Positions 1-13,078 of a stretch of 64,000 bases of DNA are shown piece after piece. The notes below the pieces were generated by a model. The model searched no databases and was not told where the DNA came from. It was given only the letters and a program-made list of their open reading frames with translations. The translations under genes and the position numbers were made by a program. Numbering within the stretch: position 1 is the stretch's first letter; the number at the start of each line of letters is the position of its first letter. This DNA comes from Lophius americanus (taxonomy: Eukaryota > Chordata > Actinopteri > Lophiiformes > Lophiidae): positions 186,001-250,000 of the forward strand of contig JBBDHG010000164.1 of the NCBI GenBank assembly GCA_037951165.1, read 5' to 3'.

Positions 1-221
1 GTGACGGCCCATTCAGTAACACGTGGTTTCTGTCACTGATATTTGGGGACTGTTTTAAATCCAGTTGTTTACCAACATTCTAAATTGTCACACCAGTCAA
101 ATGTTTGAATATGAAAGCTCGTTCAGAAAAGAGAGTTAAAGATGTGCAACGGTTCTGTGTCGTCGTGAGCCAAAGTCAGAATATTCACATCAGCACGACA
201 GGATGTAAAGGATTATGTACG

Positions 222-1042
222 ACCATCAGCCATAACATTGTAAACACTGACAGGTGAAGTGAGGCGCATTGATTATCTTGTTAAAATGGCACCTGTCAGC
301 GGGGGGGGGGATATATTTGGCAGCAAGTGAACATTTTGTCCTTGGAAGTTGTTGTGTTGGAAGCAAGAAAAATGGGCCGGCAGCTGTACTTTGACACGAA
401 TGAATTGTGATGGCTAGACAACTGGGTCTGAACATTTCCAAGGCTCATTGATATATGCTGAGCGAAGGCTGGCCCGTGTCGCCTGATCCCACGGAAGAGC
501 GGCACAAATTGCACAAACAAAAATTGATGCTGGTTCAGAAAGAACAGAAGGGTGTCAGAACGGACCTGGAGTCACCATCAGAACCGGCCTACAGCGCATT
601 GGAAGAAAGTGGCCTGGTCTTATGAATCATGTTTTTGTTTTTTTTACATCATGAAGTTCACAGACCGTGTTTGTGTCACTTACCCAGGGAAGAAAGGCCC
701 CCAGGATGCATTATGGGAAGAAGGCAAGATAGGGTAGGCAGTGTGACGCTTTAGGCAAAGTTCTACTGAGAAACCGTGGGATTTGTCACCTCCCTAAACA
801 TTGTACACCCGTCATGATGATGGTATTCCCTAACCGGAGTGACCCAGCAGGATAATGCTGCCATCTAAACTGCAAAGAAAAAAAAAAAAAGCATAATTTG
901 GGATAACTGGACAAATAAATCTGATCTGTGGAGGCGCCACCTCACAAAATACAGGACCCAGAAGCTTTGGTGCTAAGATCTCGTTGGCAGACACAGGACC
1001 ATCACTATGAAAGTCTGGTGGTTATATTATTATGGCCGAACG
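222..1042 (+). mobile_element. Degenerate Tc1-like DNA transposon
   Basis: The left end at about 222-250 reads atcagccataacattgtaaa and the right end at about 1018-1042 reads ggtggttatattattatggc, which are imperfect inverted copies of each other. Between them run pieces resembling a fish Tc1-like transposase in the + direction, with peptides such as HWKKVAWSYES and ALWEEGKIG around 595-735. Family knowledge: the DDE transposase normally has Asp in the WSDES-like motif; here it reads Tyr. Stops, frame changes and deletions are spread through the copy, so it is a dead relic about 0.8 kb long, shorter than a full Tc1 element (about 1.3-1.6 kb). Confidence 0.75.
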
Positions 1043-2172
1043 GTCTATGCACTTCAAAAGGCGGAGAGGGTGTTCCTGATTCAAATGAGGCAGTGACTAG
1101 AAACCGCCGTCAGGACTTGGCCAGATGGTGAATTTCTTGCTAAGCGCTTCAAAGTCTCACTTAATCATCCCAGCTGTGGTTACAACCGAGTAAAGTACGA
1201 TGTTTCCCCACCTACCCCACCTTCATTGTTCTAGTTGAGCTCAATACCTGGGCTGTTGTGTTTCTGGAACCCTGGGACTTCACACAGAGAACCTTCTGTA
1301 GTCACACCTACATTCACTCACACTATCGCACATATCTTCCTGATGATCTATTAGTTATTTCATCACATCCAGATATGATAATAAAACAAAAACCCAACCT
1401 GACCCGTAATTATCTCCTGCAGCTGTTTCAAAGGTTGATCATTAAATGCAGATTTAGTTCAAATCAGCCGTACGTCTTAATGACAGCGAACGCATCCCAG
1501 CCGTTTCCTCCCATGTTCATCAGCGGTTCTGGGTAAAATGTTGATGCGACACAGATGGAGAGTCTCCTTACGCAGAATCCAACGCCGTTGGAGGTTACTG
1601 ACGTTCAACAGGGTTCCCACCGGGAGTCAGAGATATATCATATATATATATATGTACAATAATAATATATGTACAATGGTTATTTCATTTATTTATTCAT
1701 GTTTGTATTTTTTATGTATATTCAAACAGTTTAGTTTATATTGATAAATATATATTAGATTCTTTTTTATAGCCCACACACACTTATTTTATTTTTTTTG
1801 CCTGTACAGAATGTGGGCGGCTCCATCCCACCACAGGGTCCTTGGTCAAGACCCGGAACCCCAATTTCCCAGGCACCTCACAGAACCCGCCCAATGCCCC
1901 CCATGAATGGGTCAAAGCAGGGATATAACTTCACAATGTCGTACTTTGTACAAAAAGATTATAATAAAAGCAATACACTATTATTATTATTTTTATTATA
2001 ACATATTTATAATCCTCTTCAAAACGTTTAAACCTTCAGAGATCCTGATTCAAAGACGAGGGAACAGCTCTCGGACACTTTTAGGGACATTTATGCTGTT
2101 TGTCCCGTCCATTAAATAATTTTGATGGATGACAGTGATTTTTTTCTTTCTTTCTACCTCTTTCCCCAACAG

Positions 2173-2820
2173 TTTGGATTTCGCTGGCGGACTGAGAATG
2201 AAGTCGTTTCCGGCAAAGGTATGAGGATAGCACGTATTTAAATTGTCTTTAGACGCTTTTCTTTATATATGACACACACGTACAAACCCACACACACTTA
2301 TTGGCTTCATCAAAACACTAATAGTATCGATCAAATACTACAGCTGCTCATCTTCTGCACCTTCCACTTCAGCGTCTCTGTCCAGCCCACTGAGCCCCCA
2401 GTTCCACCCCCAAAAGGAACATCAAACTAATCAAAGGAACTGTTGAAACTGAGCCCACAGAGAAAGTAATCCTGCTCACAAACAAACAAACAAACAGACG
2501 AGGAGACAAAGAGGAGTGAAAACATGCCGAGGTTATTATTAAGTTTGTGTCTGTGTCCAGTTTGCAGTGAAAGTAACCCTGAATATATATTTTATATAGA
2601 GTTAAGTGTGTCATTTCACCCTGTCGTCCACTAGATGGCGACAGACATAAAGGAAACAGACAGGATGCTGCAGATTCTCTCTAAAACTCTGTCACTCCAT
2701 TTGTAAAAGTGAGACAAATGTTGTGTGTTTTACCGGATTGAGCCGGAATTGCATCAGAAGCGTTTCACCTCTCACTTAAATTATTTTGTTCTCTTGTTTA
2801 TTCTGGGTCCTATAGACCCA

Positions 2821-2876
<56 letters not shown>

Positions 2877-3923
2877 TGTTACTGCAGAGGTGGAATGTAG
2901 CTGAGAATATTTACTTGAGTCTTTTTCTTCTCGTTCTACTCCACTTCATTTCAAAGGGGAATATTGTGCCACTTTACTTTAATGCAATTATCTGAAAGCT
3001 GTAGTTATTGATTAATATTCAGGCAGCAAACCAAAAAAAAAAAAAGGTTACATTAACCAACACTATTGACGTGTAAGCTATCATCGATTTGTTAATTAAT
3101 TCAAGGCAGTATATTATTTTTTTATGGCATTTTGATGATGATTAAACCGGTTTCACCTAATTTTAATATAAATTGGGGGCCTCACCTGAACTAGCTAATA
3201 CAACTCAAATCATTAATTTTCAGAGCCAGTAACATTATTCCTGTTACTTTGTACGTGTATCTATAATTAAACAAAGAAAATAATAATATTTTTCTGTAAA
3301 AAAAACCCCGCTCATCTATTACAGTAAGAAAAGGAAAACAATCAGTGGATTTACTCAGAAATTCATTGATAACTATTTTGTCACATTTGACAGAAATAGC
3401 AGAAATGTCATGTTTTTTCACCAGTTCTTTGTGGGATAAAACGAGGAAGACTCTCCATTTGGACCGGTTGGATAAACAATGTACCCCAAATGTGGAAAAA
3501 TAATACAAAGATACCTCCTATGTCCACTAGAGGGAGTCATGTGTAACTACAAGAACCTTTGGCTGTGACATAAATTTAGTGTTTTACCAAAATCTAGCAG
3601 TGTGCTCTGAAAAAAAAAAAGGCTTATTGTTTTATTTGATTTTATTCCATCTTAAGTGTTGTGAAAGAACGTCCCCAGAGTGATGGTCACTTTATGATCA
3701 CCTCTAGGATATTCCAAAAACTACCTCTGGGTAAACTTTCATGCAAATCTGTCCTGCTGGAAAACTCACACTTACACACAATAACACACACAGACACACA
3801 CAACCACAAACTAACACACACACGGGAGCACGCAAACACACCGACGCACTAAAGCAAACTCACACACACACAGACACTAACACATGCTGGAGCACCGTCA
3901 TACACACACACACACAGCACTGT

Positions 3924-3960
<37 letters not shown>

Positions 3961-6900
3961 ACACACACAGACACACACAACCACAAACTAACACACACAC
4001 GGGAGCACGCAAACACACCGACGCACTAAAGCAAACTCACACTTACACCGAATAACACACACATACACACACTAACACACATACGGGAGCACACAAACAC
4101 ACCAACAAACTGAAGCACACACACACACACACACACACACAGACAGTAACACAAGCTGGAGCACCGTCTCACACACACACACGCACACACACACACAGAC
4201 ATACACTAAAGCACACTCACACACTCGACACACGCCTGAGAAAGCTGACTAACCCAATATATTGTTCCAGATTAGGATTGTGTAATCCCGGTGTCTGACA
4301 GTTCACCTCCTGCAGCAGCGCTCCACAGGAAGTGGGATTAGATCAGGTTAGAGACACTTCCCTTCTCCCGTCTGATTTGTTGACATTAGCGATTCCCAGA
4401 GAAACACGTCTCCGCTGAAATGAATCTAATCCGGCCTCAGTCAGAGGTGAAGGAAACACAATGGAATCAATTTGGATTTAACTTGAAGGCTGATGATGTC
4501 ATCACCAGCGACCAGCGTCAGCCCCCCTCCCCCAATTAAACTGATCCTTCGCCTCCTGCTGCTGTGGGCTGAACCTTTGATCTCCTACGGACGCCTTTTT
4601 GAAAACCGCAGCATGATCAGCTCTCGCTATCTTTGCTCCTGAGGTCATGTTGGTATTATGTAACGCCCACTTCTCTCCCCCAGCAGACGGATTGTCAAAG
4701 AAAGCGATTCATCGGCTAACGCGTTTAATATTTACTCTTTTTCCTCTCTTCATTTAGCCGGCGTTTTTTTTAATATTTTTTCATGAAAAGGTTTAGAAGG
4801 TACAAATGAACGGAGCGTCAGGGCCAGGCGTAACAAAAAAAATATGAAAGGACGAAGATTCTTTTTCATTTCGACAAGAAATAAAGAGAAAATGTTGAAA
4901 ACAAAGTGGAACTAAATCAGAGGAAGGTTTTTTTACATTTAGTATTTCTGTGCCTCTGTCAGCACCGTCGCTGCTGGAATCCTCACACGTGAACAATGTA
5001 TGAGATGAAGTAGTCTGATTACTTCTGTTTGTTCTGTAGGTGTCCATCCCCACAACGTAGCGTCCAAATCCATCAACACAACCATTGATGCTGTCGCGCT
5101 TCAGCTCGTCACATTAATCCATATTTCTACTTTATTCTTGAAATAAAGACTAAAAAAAATGTTTCTCCTTTGACTTAGTTCAACTTTATTCTCCGTTTAA
5201 GACCTTATTCTCACACTACGACTTTTTTCTCAACTTTATTCTCGACATTTTACTTTCATCTCGACGTATCAATTTTACTAGACGTGTCTACTCTTCTCTG
5301 GACATTTGACTTAAATCTCAAAATTTTGACTCCTCGACATGTCGACTTTTTTTCTAAACATTTCAACTTTTGTTCATCATTTTGACTTTTTACTCAAAAT
5401 TTTCAACTTTTTTCGACATGTCGACTTTTTCCCCAAAATTTCAACCTTTTTTTTTCGACATGTCGACTTTCTTCTCCGCATATCAATTTTTTTTTCGACA
5501 TGTCGACTTTTTTCCCAAAACTTCTACTTTTTTTCGACATTTCGACTTTTTTCTGAAAATTTCAACTTTTTTTTTAACATGTCGACTTTTTTCTAAAAAA
5601 TTTCAACTTTTTTTTTCCACGTTGACTTCTTTCCCGAAATTTTTAATTTTCTTGACATGTTGACTTCTTTCCCAAAATTTCTAATTTTCTTGACATGTCG
5701 ACTTATTTCCTCAAATTTCAACTTTTTTTCAACGTATCGACTTTCTTCAAAGCATTTCAAATTTTTGTGCATGTCAACTTTTTTTCGAAATGAAATATGA
5801 AAATAAAATCTTCCTTTCATTTTAACTCCTTATGGCCTTCATACTCTTTCGTAGGTACTAGATGATGTCCTTGAATCGAGTACGTTAAAGCGGGACCACC
5901 TGTCTTCGTCACCAAGGGGATCCTAAATCTCCTCTTACAGCATTAATTGCTGAAAAAGGAGATTAACTTTTACTTTATGAGAATCTGCCTCCTTTCTCTC
6001 TAAAACTGAAACATACTTACCTCAGAACAAATTCAGTTGTATAAATGTATTATAAAGCACCTTTAATCTCGCCCTTAAGGGGGCTGTTTTTAAACTTTAA
6101 CACAACCTTATTTGATTTATTTTATTTGTTTATTTGACTGGGTCGGCAAACAGCTTCTTAGCTGTGCAACAATTAGCTTTAAGCTAATTCACATCATGCT
6201 GGGCAGGATTATTCATTTTTGCGGTAGTTCTGTCCGCTGAGGACTTACTAGATGTTCCCTAACAACATCCAGAATAAACTCAGAGACGCAGCTTTTATTT
6301 CCAAAGCTGTGGAACAAACGTCCGCTAGATATCGGAGAGGCCAAATCGTTGAACGTTTTTAAAAGTAGGCTTAAAACGTTTCTATTTACACCAGCCTTGA
6401 ACTCGCTCCTGAACTTATCCAATCTCCTGCTTCTCTTTGTAAAACGCCCTTCAGTTCCAACACTTGAGAGTTTCTTCTGCATTCTTTCTTTCATTTTTCT
6501 TATTTTAATGATCTGATTTTATTATATTTCTTGGCTTTTTCCCAACCTATTATATTACAGGTTTGAATTCAACATTGGTTTTTCTTTAATCTTCATTTAA
6601 ACTGTACGTAAAACACTTTAAGCTGCATTTCTTTTGGGAAATGTGCTAAACAAATAAAGTTATTATTATTACGACTACCTCCACTGATGGCTCGCTTTAC
6701 CTCTCTGCCCATTGGTGCCACCAACTGTTGATCAGTGGAATAACATGAGAATAATAGCCGACGGAAAAAAGCCAAGAACCCTGACCGTTGTTGATGATGA
6801 TGATGATGATGATGATGATGTGAGAGAGGCCTGCAGCTCCTTGTTTGTGTCCTTCGGCTCTTTTAAGTCGTCCACAATGAGCCTCGGCGGTGCTCCAGGA

Positions 6901-9900
6901 GGAATTGTGTGGAAGGTCGGACTCTTCTGAGAAGGTTGACTATCGTTTCAAATCTTCTACATTAGTGGACGATGTTTCTCGCTGTGGATGTGTCGGAATC
7001 CTCGAACCTCAGAAGAAACCTTCAACCCTTTCTCAGACGGATACATGGTCGACTTCCTGCTTGTGGAAATGGTCTTGTGGTGATTGGATTGATTGGGGCG
7101 GGTAGTTAGAAACCTGGGTGTGTCTAGTCCAGATGAAACCGGTTTTTCATTCAGTTCAGTCGTTTCGGGAGTTCGGGTTGAAATTCCAAAATCCAAATAG
7201 GATTGGATTATTTTCCCAGTACACACTCAAACAGAAGCCAGACCTTTCACAGAGCTGAGGGGGGTTTCGTGTCATGTCATGTTTTCATGTGGGTTAGTGG
7301 TAGTTGTGCTTTGGTCTTGCTGTCAGGGGGGGGTCAAAGGTAGTCGGGGCCAAGCATGCTTTTGTTGGGCCCCCTGTCAGAATATGTGAAAAATGGTCTG
7401 GGCTCATGCAACGTTCCCGTCTTCAGAAACCGATTTTAAGACTACGGCCACCACAGACCTTGTAATTAGGTTACGTGATCCAGGTTTGGCCCAAACCCGT
7501 CAGCTTTATTTTCTTGTGAGAGCGGGGGTTATGAGCTCAGGGTTGGTTTTTTTTTGGCATGATTTGTTTTTTCCAGATTTCCGACTTTACCCACCTGTGT
7601 GTCGGACTTCTAGTCCTGACCCGGCCTTCTTCTTCTTTCCCAGCCTTTGTCCAGAAGTGTCGGCGGTACAACATTCTCCTGATACATCCTCGCGGTTTCC
7701 TTTAACTTTCTATTACAATGTAAAGTGAAAGAGATCTCTTAATTCGACGGCGAGAGTCTCTCGGTTGCCTCAGCCTGGTCGGCGGTCCTGTGCAGACGGG
7801 GTCTGGGCTTTGTAAAGACATCCTCCTCGGCTCTGTCGCGTCAGACGAAACACGTCGGCCCCAGAGAGGTACAACAATTGAGTTTACGCTAAACACTAGA
7901 AGTGATAGTTTATAATCCGAGAGCTTTCTAAGTGACATCGGTTTTTACTTTACCTTTCATTAGAACGGAGTAGAACACACTTTAGTGATCCCCGCAGGGA
8001 AATTCTGTGCAACGGTGATACATCCACCGTTACCGTCTGTGTAGTAATCAAGCGTTTCCAGTCATCCTGACTTTTCTGGCCTTTGTCCCGTTGTTCCTCT
8101 GTGGACTTAGCAGGTCAAACCAGATACCGCTTTGATAAAAACAGGGCTGGCTTTAGAATGCTGCGCTCTTTGTCAAGTTTGAGTATCTGTGTAAGAGTGA
8201 ATGAAAAGTGAAAGGTCACCGGCCCGTGACTTCGTCCAGTGACTCTTAATCACGCAGCCATCTGTCCTGTGGCGTATCCGCCCTGATCTCAGGCTGCCGA
8301 CCGGCGTCATTAAAAACCATTGACGCAGGTGGACAGGAGTTTCCTCCCTTAATGGGTTTACCCAGCCAGCCTGAAGCCTCGCCGTCATCATCGGACATGT
8401 GAGGCTCCCACCAGTTTGAGGGTCCCCTGACTTATCAACAAAACCCAGTGGAGATCCTGTGATGATCTTTCAACAGAGAAGAATGCGGGACAAAGGGCCT
8501 TTAAAAGGATTAATAAGTCCAAATGGTTAAGGGCCGTGTGAATTTGCCCTGAAACAGACGTTTTGACTCCAGACACGTTCACTCTCTCCGCGCTGTAACC
8601 CACAGATATACAAACATCTGGCGTGTCGGACAATGAGCTGTTTCTACAGCAGTGACGGCGTTCAGAACCTTTTCAAGGGCACACCGCAAAAAACACAGGC
8701 TTTTAACTCCTATGCCGACATTTTAGGATTTGTCTACTGAGCCCCTGAAGACCCCCGAGAAACTTTGTGGGCACAGGATAATAATTTGTGCGCACAAGGT
8801 AATTGTCCTGTATCTTGTAAATTCAGCACTGCAAAGGCAGGACCGGACTTTGAAAACCACTAGTGTAACCTGCGAGCCTGTTGGCCTTCAGTATGTGCAG
8901 TCAGCGATCCCTGCTGATGACGAGCCCGTATCTACGAACAAAAGCTGCTGGAATATGATTCTGAAACCAGAAGCAGAAGCTTTTGCTTCATTTTACTGCC
9001 TAGTGTATTTTAAGTGCTCTTATTTTGAAAGATCACAGAGGAAGTAAGGTTGGTCGGCTTTGTGCATGTGTTCTGACTTGATGAATTCAAGATGTGCTTC
9101 GTGGTCCACGGGGTGCGTTTCCTCCTTCAGTCCGTCTTATGATCTATTCATTTATTCATTTATCATTTATCCTTGTGCGCACGAGATATATAAAAAAGCG
9201 TTTATGCAAAATAAGACTTCAAATGAAAACGTTAATCTATTGAAGCCACGAAATGTTGCCAGTTTATTACAGGAGGGAAAAAAAGTTTGAAACATTAATC
9301 TGCATAATATTAAATGACATTACAATTAGTAATCAGTGTGTTTTGCGTTCGGCGCTAATTAGCAAAGGTTAGCATGCAGTTATACAATCGTTTGCTGCGA
9401 CTCCATGAATAAATGAGCAGCTAAAGAAGATTTTTTTCACGCAGTAAGAGAAAAAAAGCACATTTCCAATCTAGGTGTGAGAATGAGAAGTATCGTGGTT
9501 TTATCGTGGGTTTTTATCACGAGTTCTGTTTCCGACAAAACTACACACAAAAGTCGCGACCGTTGGTCCGATTCCACACCATTCAGGACCTTTCAGGTGA
9601 ACCCGGCCCACAGAGGTGCGCAGCAGGTCCATTAATCTGAGACGTCACGTGAAGGGAAGCCTCCTCAGGAGGCACAAGTCACTGACGACAAGCCTGGCGT
9701 CACCCGACTGTTGACAGAGTCTCCGTTTCGGGCGGGTGAGGCCAGGCGTCACTCCCCCCGTTCCAAATTAAGGAGCATTTCACACCTTTGCGCCAAGAAT
9801 GGACCTCTCTGACGCACTCGCTCCCCCTGCTGCGATCTGGAGGAATGATGTCGGACCTGATCGCCGCCACCTTAAGCTCCTCTGGGGATAACGGGCAGGT

Positions 9901-12900
9901 TGTGCGGCGGCCGGGGGGGCGGGGGGGGATGACGGGACACAATGGATCAGGAGGATGGCGTGGGTGGAGCTGGATGGAGGAGGTGTACAGAGTTTTTTTA
10001 TTTATTTATTTTTAGTTGGTTGACTCTAGTTAAGAATTTTCTTTCATTCTAGAAAAAAAGGAAAAAAAAAGTTTATTTTCCGTCATTCTTTCCATTCAAC
10101 ACATTTTTACACACAGAATCACGTTCTTCTTTAAAAGTCTTTCAACTTATCGATTACCAGTAAAAACTAGGCCGAGATTGTTTTCCAAGGCGGCGAGGGG
10201 TTTACCGCTGAAAAGCCCCCGATCCCCTGCGTTGTACTCCTCACATTAACTGTGACTCAGAGTTCTGGAATCGTCACTACGACCCAGATAGTGGATCTTA
10301 TCGGTCCAGTCTCTCAGAGCATTGAGATAAAAATCCTCCTGCTGGTTAACGGATCAATAAAAAAACATCTGCTGTGTTCTGAACCATCCAGACGACCCGA
10401 GAGGTGGAGCGTCCTCAGAGTCAGAACCAAACATGGAGAAGCAGCGTTCACTTCTCTCGCACCAAATATTTGGAACAAACTCCATCTTTTTCTTCAAATC
10501 AAAGCTTAAAACCTTCTTATTTTTCTGCCGCCTTTTCATTAAAACCTTTAGATTTTAAAATGATTCTTATTTCTGTCTTTCCTACAGAGTAACTGTTTTA
10601 GAAATCACTGAGTTAAGTCTGAGGTGGAAACGGCTCGGAGAGTTCGTTTTCCTCTGTTCACGCTTTTATTTTTAACTTGTTTTTAGTTTAAGAATCTTTC
10701 TTAATGTTTGTTTTAAACAGTTAAACAAGCCGGATCTCTTTAAGTTCATTCATACGCACCACATTTTGGTCTGAAAACCTTTGAGATAAAACTCCCCCAA
10801 GTGTCCGAAATATACAATCGGCCTTTCCCAAAATCACTCCAGTTCTTCCTCGCACTAAGATCCATATGGGTGTAAAATCAGAAAATGATCCATGAAATCG
10901 TTTTTGAGTTATCGCTGTAACACGAAGGCTCTGCGGCGGTGGCGATGACGATTCCCCCCCGACGTCTGGGGGTATAATTAAATACCGTTTTATTTGCAAG
11001 TTGTCCTTTTTGTTTTTGTTGGATTAGAGACGGACTGTTAAAACATGACAGGAACACAAATGTAACCAGAAGGTGTGGTTACATGTCTAGTTCATGTTCC
11101 GTCTGGTCTTTCAGGACAGTTCCAGTGTGGACACAAACGCTGCGACCAGCAGGACGGCCTAAAAAGCTGGGAGGTGAACTTCGCCTACGTGGAACATGGC
11201 GAGAAGAGGAACGCTTTGGTCAAACTCCGTAAGTAGTCCACATTCTCTCATCTTCAGTCTTTAGATACACGGCCCGGCCAAAGAAAACAAATCCCACCAT
11301 CTCGTGTTTCGTTGGACCGCCTTTAGCTTGGATTACGCCACACATCGCCGTGGCATCCTTTGGATGACCTCAAGCGGCTCCCTGGCAAACAGAAGCCTTT
11401 TTTTTTTTGAGATTATCTTCCCTGATCGGTAGTTTTCTTGTTTCAGACCGGCGGACCGCCTCACTGCATCAGCAGAGGCTTGAATGACCGGTTGTCGGCT
11501 GAAACATTCATCACTGCAGTAATTATCCAGACGAAGGTTCTTACCCATTAGTTAAATCCTGGCGGAGACGTTTTTTCTTCTTTTTTTCTATCTTCGGCCC
11601 GTTGGAGGTTCTGACTCACGATGATCCTTCTCCAGGTATCATTCCGCAGAAAATCCTGTTAGAACAATTTGCCACAGTCAGACGAAACACCGATCGCGAT
11701 AAACTCACTCAGGCGGGAAATGAGGTACTGCTTCATCAAGAAAATGCACCGGGTCGCATCAACGTTGTTTTTTTTCTATCCGTCAATGTCTGGACTCTGG
11801 TCACCCTGGAACATGCGGGTCAGGCTGATCCGGATGCTGCTAAGATTGATGATTGTTGAATAAGGAAAAAACGCCGTTTTTGAACTCACCCTGCTCCACC
11901 TTGTCTCCTTCCCTCCAGGACTTTGCCCCGAATGCTCCTTCAAACTCAACTACCGCCACAAGTAAGCCTGAATCCTTCTTACCGCCTTTGAGGAACTTCC
12001 CATTAAAAACGGAGACGGCTCCGCGCACGAGTGATTTGTAAAAATGTAGAGTTCTGCTAGAAGCGGGTCAGGCCACTGAGGAGTCAGCACACATTCGGCG
12101 GCGGAGCCGGTGTCTCCTGTCTGACCTCGGCGGTCCCGATCACGCCGAGCTTCTCTTATTTTTAGAAGTGGAAACTTGGAATGGATGTATTTCTGCAGAA
12201 GGTCAGGCTATAGAAATATGATTCATAGAATGAAACTTTTTTTTCTCCTAGAGATAAAAAAAACTCTGTTAAAACAATATCCACTTAAAACTCCCGCCAA
12301 GATCAGGCCGTCTTCTGAACGGCGCCAATTATGGCGGCGTGATAATGTCAGTGAGGTTTGTTCAAAGCGAGATTCTTTTTTTTGTAGGAGGAAGGAGGTG
12401 AAAGCAAAGACGAAGACGAAGAGGTTATCAGAGGACAGTCAGGAGCCGATACTGGAGAAGAAGGGAAAGAAGAAGAGGAAGAGGTCTTCCTCTCACTCCA
12501 AGAAGCACAAACAGAAGAGGCGCAGAGGTGAGACTCCTCGCCTCCTAGCCTCCTCACCTCCTCGCTTCCTCCTGCCTCGGCGAATATACTGTCCCCTTAA
12601 TGAGGGCAGGAATTTCACCGTGCGGGAACAGCCTGTGGGAGTCGGCTTTTCTTTTATAGTTTGTTCCCGGAAAAATATAATTCAATTTTCCCTCTCGTGT
12701 TTAATTATTTTATAAAAGCTCCTTCCGATCAGAGTCTTATTTTATAACTCTGCTTTTCTCCAAAGATGATTCTAACCATTCCAGCAGCTCAGAGGAGTCA
12801 GACAAAGGTAACGTACATAACTCCCCTCTCTCTCTCCTCTCTCTCTCTCTGTCATTCCTCTCTCGCTTTCTCTCGCTTTTTCTCTCTGTTCCCCTTTCTC

Positions 12901-13028
12901 TCTCTCCTCTCTCGCTCCTCTTTCTCTCCTCTCTATCTCTCGCTCTGTCTCTCTGTCCCCGTCTCCGTCTCCGTCCCTGACTCGCTCTGTCCCTGTCTCT
13001 CTCTCTCTCTGTGTCTCTCTTTCTCTCT

Positions 13029-13078
<50 letters not shown>

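Noticed and set aside
5339..5820. Long open frames rich in Phe/Ser on + and Lys on -
   Set aside because: They are translations of the T-rich minisatellite in several frames and have no family resemblance.
6712..6930. Open frame with a poly-Asp run
   Set aside because: The Asp run is a GAT microsatellite and the rest matches no known protein.
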